A stretch of 64,000 nt of DNA. Source: Phalacrocorax aristotelis. Its lineage: Eukaryota; Chordata; Aves; Suliformes; Phalacrocoracidae. Position numbers and translations under genes: made by a program. Of the stretch, positions 14,201 through 26,023 are shown piece after piece. A model generated the notes under the pieces. That model saw nothing but the letters and a program-made list of their open reading frames with translations. It ran no database searches and was not told the DNA's origin. Position 1 is the stretch's first letter. Each line of letters begins with the position of its first letter. The stretch covers positions 110,129,463 to 110,193,462 of the forward strand of contig NC_134277.1 in the NCBI RefSeq assembly GCF_949628215.1, given 5' to 3'.

Positions 14201-17200
14201 AGACTGCTTGCAATGCTGATGGGCATTTTTTCAGTCCTGTTAATGCTAGCACTGTAATAACTGGTGTCAGCCATTAAGCTGCATTAATGGTAGAAAACAG
14301 AATATTTGGGGGCAAGTAGTAAAGCAAACCAAATATAGTATTGGAAGTTGGAGGAGAAGAAAAAAAAAACTGTGCAGGGCAATAATTGCAAAGGGGACAA
14401 CTACCAATTTGGATATAAAAGTGCTTCAGGTTGCACTGTTGATTGTCATCCGACTTGAAGGAGGTTATTGGATTGTTTGTCTAAATGGGAGGCTTAAAAT
14501 AGAAAATAGCTATTGATTTAGCATGGGGAAATGTGTGCTAGCTAAACAAAAGTAGAATACTTTCTGGTTCTATTGTTTATTTGTTTTCACTTCTAGAGTG
14601 GTGAGTCCAGGATGATCTCTCATTTTCATTATACTACATGGCCAGACTTCGGAGTTCCTGAATCCCCAGCTTCGTTCCTGAACTTCCTGTTTAAAGTCAG
14701 AGAGTCTGGTTCACTAAGTCCTGAACAGGGACCCGCGGTGGTTCACTGCAGTGCGGGGATAGGACGTTCTGGCACGTTTTCATTGGTAGACACGTGTCTT
14801 GTTCTGGTAAGTGTTTGGTTAACTTCTCTGTCACCCCTTTCCTGCTCCTGAGACCCTGCCTGTCTTCCTAATGTGGGCTTTTTGGTCAGAAGGCTTTAGA
14901 AGCATTTAAGTTAATGACATGCCAGTGAAAACTTTAATTAAAGACACAATACTTTTTTCTTTTCTTCGCATATTTTGATGGTTTAAAAACACAACTCTTG
15001 AAATACATTTACAAATCCATCTTGAAGTATTTTACACATTTTCAAAGCTTCCTGGAAAGTAAATAGTAAGCATTCTTTTCTTCTTATATAATATGTGCTT
15101 AGAAAAGATAACGGTTGCTTGCTTGTTTTGTTTTTTTTAATATGAGCTTAAAGTTAGGCTTATGAGTATATATTGAGACAACTGAATGTGTAAGTCTTTT
15201 TCTCTAAACATGGACTATCTTGCACGTCTGACAGGCCCCTTTTCTTAATGGTTGCAGAAAACGGGTATCTGAAGTAGGATGAATTTTATGACTGTCTCGT
15301 AATTATTTTTATATGTTGTCTCTATCAGTAGCAATGGCTCTTTCTATGTAACTTTCTTTACAGATGGAGAAAAAAGACCCGATTTCTGTAGATATTAAGA
15401 AAGTATTACTGGATATGAGAAAATACCGAATGGGACTTATTCAGACTCCTGATCAGCTAAGATTTTCATATATGGCTGTAATAGAAGGAGCAAAATTTAT
15501 AATGGGGGATTCAACTATACAGGTAAATGTTTATATCTGTGTATTTAAACATAAACAGTAGACTGCTAACAGGAGTTAAGAATGAGCTCTGAACTATTTT
15601 AAAACAAAGAACTTTGTGGGATTTAAATAATTTGCCTTCTTCAGTAGGTGCCTGGAATGTATTACAGGGTATCTGATCAGCACCTTCTATCAGCTAAACT
15701 TTTAATCCTATGTATTTGTCCCCTCTTAGATAAAATATAACTTCTCTGTGCTAATGTATATATGTAAAAAAAGGTTAAATTGATATCTTCAATACTGAAA
15801 AGCAAAAATAATGCCCAGTATAACTTTGAAAAGATAGAAAGGATCTTTTTAGGGTTTCTTGATCTTTGCTATTTATTTTCCTAACAATAAAGTTGGCTCA
15901 TGCTACAGATCAGGTTTATTAGCAAAGTTGCCTTCCTGCCCCCCTCCTTCTCCCCCGCTCCCCCCACAGTTAGTAGAATCTAGCCAAATATAATGAGATA
16001 TGCGGTATACAGATGACCAAATCTCACTATTTTATCAGCGTGGCTTGCAGGTGTAACAGCAGCTACAGCTATTTTAAATGGTTGGGTCTGGGTGGGAGGG
16101 AGAACTGGGAGGAGAGGCTGTGGATCAGACTCAATTATGCTTTCCTATGCTAGGACTTTTTATTTTGTTGATCTCTTAAAATCATAAATGAAGCAGATAA
16201 AGTAAAACACATTTCCTCTCTTTTGTGGTTCTGGTAGTTGTCAGATTTTCCTCTTTGACAAATGTTTCTTGACTTGCTATGTAAATAAATAATTTTGCAC
16301 AAGTACAAATCAACACCTAGGTTGTGTGCTGCTAGTCTGACACTGTGCCATGTGCCTAGAAGACCACATGATTCATCCTAACACTATCAGAAATTTAGCC
16401 TCTTTATTTTCTGGAAGCTGTTTCTGGTGGTATGAGGGTATTATTCTCTCTAATAGGTTTTTCTGCTTTGGTTTTTCAAAAGCCATGCTCCAAACTGTGA
16501 GCAGCTCTAGTTCCTCACTTACCCATCTAGATCACAGGATTTCTTGTTTCTGGATAAAAGGGAGCATAGTCAACTCAGAATACAGCTTGTCAGTTAAGTG
16601 TGTTATTTCTTTGTACTAAGAGAATGCCTAGGAAGGCACACTTCTCATTTGTTTTTTTCATTGTTATGATTGTTCAGATGACCTTTCCTAAACCAGCGTT
16701 TCTGCAGTGCAGGCCATTGCCCTGGTGCTTTTCCCTTTAGGCCTCAGGGTCTTGTGCAGAAAATCAATTGGCAGTACTTAATAGGAGTATTTCTACTTTC
16801 AGGGTCAGCTGGATCCTTTTTTTTTTTCCCCCCCATAGGAAATGGTTGTACTGTCCAGAGTGTGAGAGGTGTTTACTTTTCTCTGCCTAGTGATGTAGAG
16901 GGCATGACATCATTGAACACTTCTCTAATGTAACATCACCCATATGTTCACCCCCGACATATCTTCATGGATTTCAGAAGTCAGTAAGCTGTGCAGACAA
17001 ACACAATGTGCACTTGAGCCTTTAGTGGCTGCACCTGCAATGCTTGTATTGGCAGGTGAGGAGTCTCTTCCCCTCATGGAGCACCTCTAGGATTTCCACC
17101 TGTGACTGGCTGAAAGGAAGGATCATACACTTGCCTAGGTTGCCCTGAAGCCCTGCAGAGGCATGTGGTTGGAGTGCTGCTGCATGGTGCTGAAGCTGAA

Positions 17201-20200
17201 ACAGTTCTTGCTTCCTAATAATACTACAGTGCTGCATGGCATAAAATGGGTGAGGTAGAACAAGATGGAAGTTTTCATTTCTATACAATTCCTTCATAAT
17301 GAAGATAAGTTAAAAGCACATCAGCAGCAAAGTAGAATAACTAACCATCACTCTTTCAGAAAAATCTGTTGAAATTAGTGGTCTCTGGAAAATAAATTTG
17401 TGGCTTTGAAAGGACAAAGAAGGTTGAATTCCTTAGACCCATAAATGTGTTTTGCGGACAGAGAGCAAGAATATTCTAATTTTGTACTGAAACTTGTGAA
17501 TCCAGAAAAACTGTATCTGACCTTCACCTCTTCCTGTCACCTGAACGCCTTAACATGCCTTCCTGTTGTCTCCATTCATTCCAAGAGGCAATACAGCCCT
17601 AAGGCTTAGCTGCCCTACACAAGCATTATGGGTACAGTTTTAAGGACAATTGTATTTCTCAAATCAAACTTCGTCACTTCTTTGTTTCTTCCAGATGTAA
17701 TTTCACAAGATGCAGTGTAGTACTTCAGTTCCTGACATACATTTTTGCTTTTCTTTTTTGTAAAGTTCCAGGTACTATCATAAAATGGCCAAGGTATTTT
17801 AGCAACACAATCCTCCTCACCTGTCTGCTCCAAGTTCTACATTATTTTACCAGTCCTGCCATTCACGTAGTCTTGTCATAGATACTTAAACTTGAAACTA
17901 GCAGCCCTTCGAGCTGTTGTTATTACATGTTTAAAATAGAATTCTTGGTGGGAAATTCCTTCTGATTGACAAGAGTAGTAAAATTGTCTCCGATTTCAGT
18001 TCTTCCTGTGAGGCTTATCTTTGCAGATGTAATCAGTATTTATCTCAGCCAGCAAGTCTCTTATGGACACAACTGTGTCTTCCAGAAGGCCTTTTTCTGG
18101 GACAGTAAGAGGGAGCTGCTCAGTGGATTTCCATTTGTTAGTGGCTGTTCCCCCCCCCATGTCTTTTAAGACAAAACAAAGAAAACCTCTGAGAGTGAAG
18201 TGTCTTGTGAAGACATATGAAGACTCCCTTTGTGAATTTCAGATCTATACTGGATGCTCCTCTGCAACGGAGGAGTCGGTTCATGGTTAAGGCTTGCTCT
18301 GCCAGCAGGTCACTTAAGTACCTGGGGTTTTTTGACATCACTCTCTGAGCCTGATATTTAGTTTAGACCAGCAGTCTTGAAGTCATTTGACAAATGGGAA
18401 TCTAACACTCATTTTTTGAAGAGTCAATTTTCAGTTCATCTTTCTTATAGACATTTAAAATGAACTGGTCCACCACCCCCACCCCCACCCCCCCCAGGTA
18501 TTCTATATCTTTATAAGCTTGGCTGACCTGTGTGAGAAAAGGACTGCTTGCTTTTTAGGGGCAATCCTTTTCCTTCCTGTTACCTTTCTAGGTTTTTTCT
18601 GCATGAAATTTTGCTGCAAGAAATCCTGCAGACTATTCATCAATAGGACAATTACCCATTAGGACAGAGACCTAGCAAACCACTTCTAACTTCTCACCTT
18701 TTCTTTTGTTGTTGTTGGTTCAGTCTCATTTCAGATTACTTCTCAAAACAAGGTGAATATCTGTTTGATGATACAGTCGATCTCTGGGCTCATGGACCAC
18801 TAGGTGAAATAGTAGGCCATGACTTTGGCATAAATAACCCTAGATTTTCTTTTTTTTTTTTTTCCCATTGGCATTGCCAGTTTTTCCAGTCGTCGATTTA
18901 TAGGCAGTTCTTGCACTGAAGGGCTTACTGTGTTTGGAGCCATAAAAGGTAACAGCACAGCGTGGGCCCAGAGAGAGTGAGGGAGATGGACAGGGCAGGA
19001 TTATACAAGACAAGTTTCTGCCTCATTGTGGAGCTTCTGCGGACAGTAGAAACCCTGAAGTTAGTGTCCTCATAACTTCACAGTAGCATTTTCTTGGAGA
19101 AATACAAAAACGGATCATTGTTGGAGAAGACTCATCTTCATCTAACCTTACTTCTTCATCCAGCAGTTATCTTTTTTCCTTCATATTATCTTCCTGCAGA
19201 AGTAGATTAAGGGAATTGCATCTTGGGTCAAAGAGAGCTTGCAGTGTTAGGGGAATGTTTGAAATATGTTCTCCTTGTTTGCAGAAACGGTGGAAGGAGC
19301 TCTCTAAGGAGGACCAAGCGCCAAGTTCTGAGCAGTCTCCTCCACACCCAACCAAAATAACCACAGAGAAGTACAATGGGAACAGCATAGGCCTGGAGAA
19401 TAAAGATCAAATGGAGAAAATAAATACTGACCTGTCCACTAAAGTTCAGGATATCACAGATGGAAACAATGAAAGGTAGGCAAAATGAGGAAACCGTATA
19501 GAAGGCAGACGCACTCCTGAGGGCCTGAATTACTGTATGATTTTCTTACTGTAAGAAACCTTCAAGATCTTTGTTCAGTAGAGGGAGAGTTCAGGTGGTA
19601 TTTGGCTGTTTGATTTAATTAAAAAAAACAAACAAACAAACAAAAAACAACACTTAAGTTATTCCTTGTAATAAACCTTTATTGTTTAGAGGTCAAGAGA
19701 AGAAAAACAGATGTCTGTAATCAAAGCAGCTAAACGTCATGCTTGAAAGCCTTTTCCTACAAGACTATGAACTCTGTTGTGCAATGTCAATTAGGTCCTA
19801 AAAGTGCCCAAAGTAATTTGATACTGATTTTTAATACAATGCTAACCTCTGGAAAAAAAATTATACTTCAGAATCACAAAGTTTTTATCACCTACTTCTT
19901 TATATCTGATGATTGCAAGTGTATCATTGAAGCCATATGTTACCCTCCACCCATGTTAAATCTACCATGGTGAATAGATTTCTGCATTTTAGCTGTGGCA
20001 TGTGAATTTGTCTTTCAAGTTTCTCTGCCTCATGCCTCAGCTGTGAGCTGCTGTGTTGGGAATTACCATCTGAATTGCTGTGCCTTGAGGCACTGTGTCA
20101 CTTGGGCCTGCCCACGTGATGGTAGCCTGTGGGTCCGTACTAGGATATAGACACATCTCATATCATGTATGATTTCTCATACAGAGACCCAGAAACCGGA

Positions 20201-23200
20201 CTGGGTTGTGCCAAGCCGTGCAGTGCACAGGAGGAGGCAGTGTCTGTCCCAAAGGGCCACAGTCTGAGATGGGGCACAGCAGTTCAATGTAGATAGACTG
20301 GAATTCTGAAATATCAGATAGCTTACTGCATGCCCGGATGAGTGTATCTTTCCATGTCTTTATGAGTGTTTTGAGAGAGAACGACAGTGATTCTGTAGGT
20401 GTTTGAAGGACCCCCTCACAAGCAGGAGAGGGGAGCATGGCTATGAGTGTGGTGTTTATATGCTAGGACTTGGACTGTCAAAGAGGGTTTTTTGTGTCAG
20501 AGTTAAGCTTTCTTAGGGATTGTGAGGATACTTTTGGAGACAAGAATTACAAGGCAACCCTGATAGCGGAACAACACACAACTGCTTTTTAGCCTGTATC
20601 CTTGATCAAGATGTGGCTTACAGCCTAAGATGAGGGCTGTTAAACTGCATGCAGACATGAGTAGGTTAGGATCAATACGTCAGTGAGGCTTGTGTGAGAT
20701 CTGCAGTGGAGGCACACGCTCAAATACTGTGAATGTTTGCACTTAGTACCTGACGTTGCATCTAAAAGCGGCCTCTGTGCAAAACCTCTCAGCCACCAAA
20801 CAGGGCACTGACAGGGGTGAAAGCCTAAGCTCAGATAACGAAGCTAATTCTGTTCCCTGTTGAACACGTAGGTCAAGCACCACTTATCTTTACATATGTC
20901 ACTTACTTAGTTCATGGGGCTTTACTGACCTGCAACTGCCCACATCAAGGTGGTTAAAACAGCATAAAATATTGCTTAGTTTAGATTTTGCATACTGGTG
21001 CCATATGTTACTGGTGGGTTGGTTAACTATTGGGAGTGTGTTGGGAAGAGGTTTGTTTTAATATTTTGATAGCCTTTTTTTCCTGTTCTATAATTTAAGA
21101 TTTACCTTTTTTTTTTAATCTTTAAGTGCTGTCCGAAAACGACTGCGAGAGGATAGGAAAGCTAACACAGCACAGAAGCTGCAGCAGATGAAGCAGAAGC
21201 TAAATGAGACTGAAAGAAAAAGAAAAAGGTGGTTATATTGGAAACCTATTCTCACTAAGATTGGGTTTGGTACACTGATTTTAGTTGGCGCTTATTCTTG
21301 CTGGAAAATGTATTTTCAAGAACATTCCTTGTAAGTAAACAGTAAGCCTGTCTGCTCCAGCAGCTAATTTTGCTGCAAGTTAATAACTAGGGGTGTGACT
21401 TTAAGCAGTAAACTCCTTGCGCCTGGAATGGGTACAGACCGTTAAATACAATAGAGAAGTGACGTAAACTTGATCCCATGTCAACATCTCAGGACTTTAC
21501 ACTGCAGGTACTTACGAAAATGAACCGCTGCCCCCAGCAGAGTTGATGGGTGGTTTTATTTTATTTCTCTGAGCAGGTACAAACTTGCTGCAACTGTTTA
21601 TACACTTTTTAAAATGGTGTTCTACCGCATCTTAAGCAAACCCTGAACTGCAGAGGTTTAGCTACTGAAGGCTGTCTGGATTTAAATTTACATGCCTGAC
21701 ATAAGCAATAAACAGTGTTGTATCATTTACATTATTAATGCAAATAAGTTATCCTTAAGTGTGTGTAATGTGTAATGTACTAGTGACATGAACATAAACA
21801 TTTTATATTCTTATGACCTAGGATAAATATATTTTATAATTGCATATTTAATCTTTTTGTAGTTCACTGTACTTTTAAAAGCTCAGTTTGTACAAATTTC
21901 TGACCAACAAAAATTTGATTTTGAAACTAAATGTGATTATAATTTGTGCATGAAAATAATAGTGCAACCATTCCCCATATTTTGACTTTCAAATTCAGGA
22001 TATGAGCAGCTAGGGGGCTGATGAAGCACTTACCAATTTCTACTCTGTTAATTTGCATTCCTTATTTATTTTTTTGTAGTTTTCATTATTTAAGTAAGGC
22101 TTGAAAATTTGATATTTTTTTTTAAGGCTTTTGCGAACTTAGCCCCCACTGAAAAGCATACTGTTAAGTTGATTCATGTATTCAGACTTCAACTACTGTT
22201 TGAAGGCCAACATTGTTCCAAGTTCTGACATTCCATTAAATGTGAAACATAATGTTCTGTGTGTCTATAGATTTTAATTGCTAGAAAGAGTAACATTCAT
22301 CAGTAAGAGGTGTAGAAAGCACATCAAAGGAGACTACAGTTGGACTTCCAAGGGTGGTTGTAGCATAAAACAAACGTTGGTAGCGTTCTGCCATTCCCAG
22401 GGTGTCTGGCTGTAAGAGCCGCTTGCCTAACGTCACGAAGTCTAGAATTGCTTTTCAGGTTCCCCAGTGCTGTATTGAAGAGGCAGGACTTTAAAAACTT
22501 CATGTTTTGGGAATGCCGATGCTACAGTCACTTTAAAATTATTGAGTGCTCCTTTTCCATTAGTTGGACGATAACACTTGCTAAATAGTGATTCAACACA
22601 AATTGCTTTCTGTCCTTTAAATTCTCTTTGAATACAGAGATCGTATGTGGCTGTATGTAGCTTGCTGTCATTCATGTTGAGACCTAATAATTTGTAGTAT
22701 CAGACTGCACTTTGAAACCTCGATTTTATTTATTCAAGCATTGCCTTGTTGGGTGACTTCAGAGAAGTCTTGTTTTCTCCTTCCATTTTCCTAGCTTAGT
22801 TTTCTCCTGGGGGTGGGGGGGTGTCTTTTTCCCCCTTCCTTTTTTCATCATCAGCCCCACCCCCCCCCCACCCCGTAAAGTGCTGCTTGGATTTACTGCT
22901 GAGAAATACTAAACGAGATAGATAATTACTTTTCTCCTTATCCAAAGGAGTTAACTTGAAAGGTTTCCACTACGTTCAAGCTTAGTAGTACCGTACCAGG
23001 CACAGGGCCCAAATAGTCTGACGTTTACTACGCAAACTGAAGTTGCGTTTCACTCTTTGAAATTCTCATTTCACAATAGCTAATACTATTTTGGACTACA
23101 CTGTTTATATAGTAAACAAATGCTTAAGGGCCAAGTTAAAGAAAACAAGTGTAGTTTCTTAGAACATACAGTTCCGAATTTGGGAAACTGTGTGTCAGTA

Positions 23201-25766
23201 AAACAGTTTGTCCTGTGGCATTACTGACCAACTGAGTAGCTCTGACAGCAAAAAGGACTTACCGATTGCTGTGACACAGCATAGGCAGCTTACCTGTTTT
23301 AAGACATTTCGTAACTGTTACCACCATGGTAACTTTTAGCCAACAAGAGGCTAGGCAAAAGATGCTTTTTTTTTTTTTTTTCTCCTCTCTTTAAACTGGG
23401 AAGACAGGTTTTCAGTATCAGCCATAACTGATAGTAGGTGTAAATGTATGTGCCTTATAAAAGATATTTTGGTTATGGGAAAACACATGGAATGTAATTA
23501 AATTATTTTAGAACAGAAATATTCCAGATTTTACTCTAAATACTTAAAAGCAGCCAAGGAAAAAGTGCAGGTGAAACCTTCACTGAAATCGTGCTGTCAT
23601 TTATCGCCTGTCTGCTTGCGTGAGGAGGAGTTCCTGGGCCACCAGTGTCCTACAGACACTGAGCTCTAACTGTGTCTTGTCAGGTTGTCGCTTGAATTGT
23701 TTCCTGATACCATCTTCTAATCCTGGCTATTTTGCTCCCTCGATCCTGAGCAGGCATTCCTCTTTCCTGTGTGGGGCAGGGCAGGAGGGGGCCTGCTTAT
23801 GTCATCTCACACTCTGTTACCTCCTTGAGGCAATAAAGCAGGACTTGCACATTCATCAGTTTTCCTGTAAAAATTTGGTTTGGTTACATGATTGTAAGTA
23901 TCTTGAGAGCCTTAATTATTAATAATTCAAGGACCATAAGCTGATACAAGTCTTGGACAAAACTATCTTGCACAGTGAATTGTCCACGACAGTACGGGCG
24001 CAGAAGACGAGTTAAACATTCGATCTCTTGGTACATTCCAGGAGATAATTTGGATAAAACTCTTCTTTCTGCTCTGTCAGTAATCCTTAAAAACCGAAAT
24101 TAAAGAAAGAGTAAAAATGAAGGCCATGTCTTCTGCCCCCTCTCCTGCCTCCCCCCCTGCCCAGCGCTAGGCAGGCTGCTGGCTGGTCCTGTGCTGCTTC
24201 TGAAACGCTGTTGCACTCGATTCCAAGTGTTACCGTGATGGGGTTTGCCCTCTGACCTGGAAATACATCAGTCAGAATATTTGATGCATAGTGGATTAAT
24301 TTGATTTTGATTAAACAATGTTTGACTCTTGGATGAACACTTCTTCTGGACAAATTACATGTTTTTATTAGAGGAAAAAAGCCCAAACCATTAACGATCA
24401 CGTGGACCTCCATTGCAAGGGGTTTGCAAATTCAGAATTAGTCCTTTAGGTTTTCTCTTTATGTTCTTGGTGCAGGGACAGTCCACTTAGTGATGGGATG
24501 TCTGTATTTTTCTTTAAATGTATTAAGTAAAATAATTGTGTTCAGTGTGAAATAGCGATTTTAAAAAAAAAAAAAAAGGCAGATTTATTTTATGGAAGTA
24601 AGATGTTGCAAGTGAAACTAGCTTTTTCTGTTAAACCTTGAGTAAAATGGTTTCCTGACACCAGTTTACATCCCACTGAAAAGGGAAGAGGTGTAAATGT
24701 GTCTGCATGTATGTGTGATTGGATCGTGCGGGCGATTGCAAAGCCTGGCTAGCTTTAAGTTTAATGAATGTTAACCAAATTACTTAGTTCGCTGTTTGGC
24801 ATTATAGCTAAAAACTTGAAACACTTGAAGACTGCACAAGAAACTAAATTAACGATGACAAAAGAGGAAGTCTTCTGCATGGCCCGGTGGCTTAAGTCAG
24901 AGGACGAAATTTGCAAAGTTGACGTAACACACGGTAGTCTTCCTGGGCAAATTATTTGTTTTCCCCCAAGATTTTAGGTCAGCCTTTCGTTTTTATGTAC
25001 AAAAAATAAATGTGTTCAAAATTGCATCTCTGTCTGAGTCGTTATTTAAATTGGAAGGAGAAATACATGGAAGAATTTTCTTTTACATGTGTCTTAACTG
25101 ATCGCAGAAAGCTGCTCTATGAATCAGGGTAGTGCTTGCAGATCTTAGACGCTTGTTTTTGCGCACAAGAAAACCTTTTTTGTTCTTGTTTTACTTTAGC
25201 AGCTTGGGTATTTGGTGCTGTAAACACCAAGGTTGTTTTTTTTTCTGGTGTTCGTCGGAGTAGAGCCTTACCTTCTCTAGGAATAAAATGTCCAGAGTTG
25301 GGATGTCTTCCTCACTACGAGAGGCCTTTGCCCAGAAACCCTCACTTCCGTGCCGCTGTGCCAGGACAAAGCCGTGAGGGGTGATGTTAGTGTCCTGAGA
25401 CACAGCCTTCTCTAGTCCCACTAAGGCCCCAGAAGAGTTCTGCCGTGCTTGTGGTTAAACGCGTAAGTGGTTTGCTGGCCTGAGACCTGTACGTGAAGCT
25501 CTCCAGCAAGTCTGTGCCTTATACTGTAATACGGAAATACCTTCTGAAAAAGCACCGGCTTTCCGAGAGCGCTCGCTACAGGCGAACGGTAGTCGGTAGT
25601 TGCTACAGGGAGTGCAGGAGAAGCTGTTGGGTGCTTATAGTGAGTTGCAAACCCGCTGTCTTGTTCTTATTTCTTCTTTTTTTTTTTTTCTTTTCCGTAC
25701 TATGTACTGAATCGGTGACTTTTCTTCTGCATTGTATGTCGCAGGCCGAGACTGACAGACACCTAA
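5157..25766 (+). CDS. PTPN2: PTPN2, T-cell protein tyrosine phosphatase (3' part; 5' exons outside window)
   Basis: Non-receptor tyrosine phosphatase that dephosphorylates JAK1/JAK3, STATs and receptor tyrosine kinases. Coding exons read here: 5157-5257, 5898-5996, 7171-7308, 14597-14806, 15364-15522, 19285-19475, 21127-21334, plus an alternative last exon at 25745-25766. Every junction has AG/GT borders and the reading frame is continuous. The WPD loop (TTWPDFGVP), the signature loop [10 protein letters not shown] with the catalytic Cys and Arg, and the Q-loop ([10 protein letters not shown]) are intact, so the enzyme should be active. The C-terminus carries a basic bipartite nuclear signal, then either a hydrophobic tail (TC48 type) or PRLTDT (TC45 type). 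The first two exons, including the phosphotyrosine loop, are not in the window. PTP1B (PTPN1) is the nearest relative, but the PRLTDT tail and the PSMG2/CEP76 neighbours fix the identity as PTPN2. Confidence 0.97.
5898..5996 (+). CDS. PTPN2: PTPN2 exon (human exon 4 equivalent)
   Basis: 99 nt, 33 whole codons, acceptor TACAG, donor GTAAGT. It encodes [15 protein letters not shown] followed by [12 protein letters not shown], the PTP core motif containing FWxMVW. Phase 0 at both ends. Confidence 0.96.
7171..7308 (+). CDS. PTPN2: PTPN2 exon (human exon 5 equivalent)
   Basis: 138 nt, 46 whole codons, acceptor ATTAG, donor GTAAGC. It starts VKCAQYWP and ends LLQLENIN. It forms the beta strands between the core and the WPD loop of the phosphatase domain. 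Confidence 0.96.
7309..14596 (+). other. PTPN2 intron, 7.3 kb
   Basis: This is the largest complete PTPN2 intron in the window, between the NIN exon and the catalytic exon. It contains a polyT/polypyrimidine tract at about 13,269-13,290 and several other homopolymer runs. I recognise no gene, RNA gene or mobile element in it. Confidence 0.7.
14597..14806 (+). CDS. PTPN2: PTPN2 catalytic exon (human exon 6 equivalent)
   Basis: 210 nt, 70 whole codons, acceptor TTCTAG, donor GTAAGT. It carries both the WPD loop (general acid Asp) and the signature [11 protein letters not shown] with the nucleophilic Cys (Cys216 in human numbering) and phosphate-binding Arg. No key residue is missing. Confidence 0.98.
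15364..15522 (+). CDS. PTPN2: PTPN2 exon (human exon 7 equivalent)
   Basis: 159 nt, 53 whole codons, acceptor TTACAG, donor GTAAAT. It encodes [19 protein letters not shown], including the Q-loop Gln that positions the water for hydrolysis of the phosphocysteine intermediate, and ends the catalytic domain. Confidence 0.97.
15523..19284 (+). other. PTPN2 intron, 3.8 kb
   Basis: It holds a C-rich tract (about 18,470-18,498), a polyT run (about 18,850-18,863) and otherwise unremarkable sequence. No gene or mobile element is recognised; the short open frames on both strands show no family resemblance. Confidence 0.65.
19285..19475 (+). CDS. PTPN2: PTPN2 exon (human exon 8 equivalent)
   Basis: 191 nt, acceptor TTGCAG, donor GTAGGC, ending in phase 2. 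It encodes [10 protein letters not shown] followed by the Pro/Ser-rich regulatory linker between the catalytic domain and the C-terminal tail ([10 protein letters not shown] motif). This linker is the least conserved part of TC-PTP and shows bird-specific residues. Confidence 0.95.
19621..19652 (+). repeat. (AAAC)n microsatellite
   Basis: A-rich run passing into AAAC tetramers, inside the PTPN2 intron between the exons ending 19,475 and starting 21,127. No other feature is recognised in this 1.65-kb intron. Confidence 0.85.
21127..21334 (+). CDS. PTPN2: PTPN2 exon 9 equivalent with read-through TC48-type hydrophobic tail
   Basis: It enters at acceptor TTTAAG in phase 2. The first 34 codons give the basic segment RKRLREDRK through ERKRKR, a bipartite nuclear localisation signal. 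If the internal donor at 21,229 (AAG|GTGGTT) is not used, translation continues through [10 protein letters not shown] and a hydrophobic stretch (about [11 protein letters not shown]) to TAA at 21,332-21,334. In mammals this form (TC48) is anchored to the endoplasmic reticulum by that tail. If the donor is used, the exon ends at 21,228 and joins 25,745. Confidence 0.95.
21335..25744 (+). other. TC48 3' UTR and the intron skipped by the TC45-type transcript
   Basis: This stretch is the 3' UTR of the long-tail form at its start, and the rest of the 4.5-kb intron (21,229-25,744) for the short-tail form. It includes C/G-rich runs at about 22,808-22,876, polyT at about 23,366-23,382 and a polyA run near 24,560. 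The acceptor at 25,744 is preceded by a long polypyrimidine tract (about 25,670-25,697). No other gene is recognised. Confidence 0.75.
21707..21712 (+). promoter_or_regulatory. Candidate polyadenylation signal for TC48-type PTPN2 mRNA
   Basis: AATAAA lies 373 bases after the TC48 stop codon and is followed by T/G-rich sequence. It would give a 3' UTR of about 0.4 kb. A further AATAAA at 25,005-25,010 could give a longer read-through transcript. Confidence 0.5.
25745..25766 (+). CDS. PTPN2: PTPN2 alternative last coding exon (TC45-type PRLTDT tail)
   Basis: After acceptor GTCGCAG, the sequence joined to the AG left by the donor at 21,228 reads Arg then PRLTDT and a TAA stop (25,764-25,766). 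PRLTDT is the known C-terminal hexapeptide of mammalian TC45, the nuclear isoform. Correct phase, acceptor and exact peptide make this a strong call despite the 22-nt coding length. Confidence 0.95.
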
Positions 25767-26017
25767 GCCTTCGAGACTTGTGAATATTCTGCAGCTATAA
25801 ACTGCAAATTATTGACATGCAAAGCGAGCAGTGAACCCCTCTTCGGGAACAAAAAGTGAGGTCTGTTAAGTACCAAGAAGACCTCAGTTATCTGTTTACA
25901 GCATAAACTGCGGCGAGGGGAAGACGACCACCAGCAGCGCGCTACTTTGCAAAACAAAATAATTTGCCGTCTTGTGTTTTTTATAATGCCTGTATTAATG
26001 TAGAAAGATGTAAAAGA

Positions 26018-26023
26018 AATAAA
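26018..26023 (+). promoter_or_regulatory. Candidate polyadenylation signal for TC45-type PTPN2 mRNA
   Basis: AATAAA lies about 250 bases downstream of the PRLTDT stop, followed by T/G-rich sequence. It is the likely 3' end of the PTPN2 locus. Confidence 0.65.

Noticed and set aside
14612-14851. Continuous frame running past the catalytic exon
   Set aside because: The coding part ends at the donor at 14,806. The extra residues are intronic read-through; the next exon continues the protein in phase 0.
17022-17297. 91-codon minus-strand frame in a PTPN2 intron
   Set aside because: No family resemblance. It might be an old repeat remnant but I could not match it to CR1 or LTR sequence.
23620-23922. 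100-codon plus-strand frame between the two PTPN2 tails
   Set aside because: No motif and no splice support; it lies in the TC45 intron/TC48 distal UTR.
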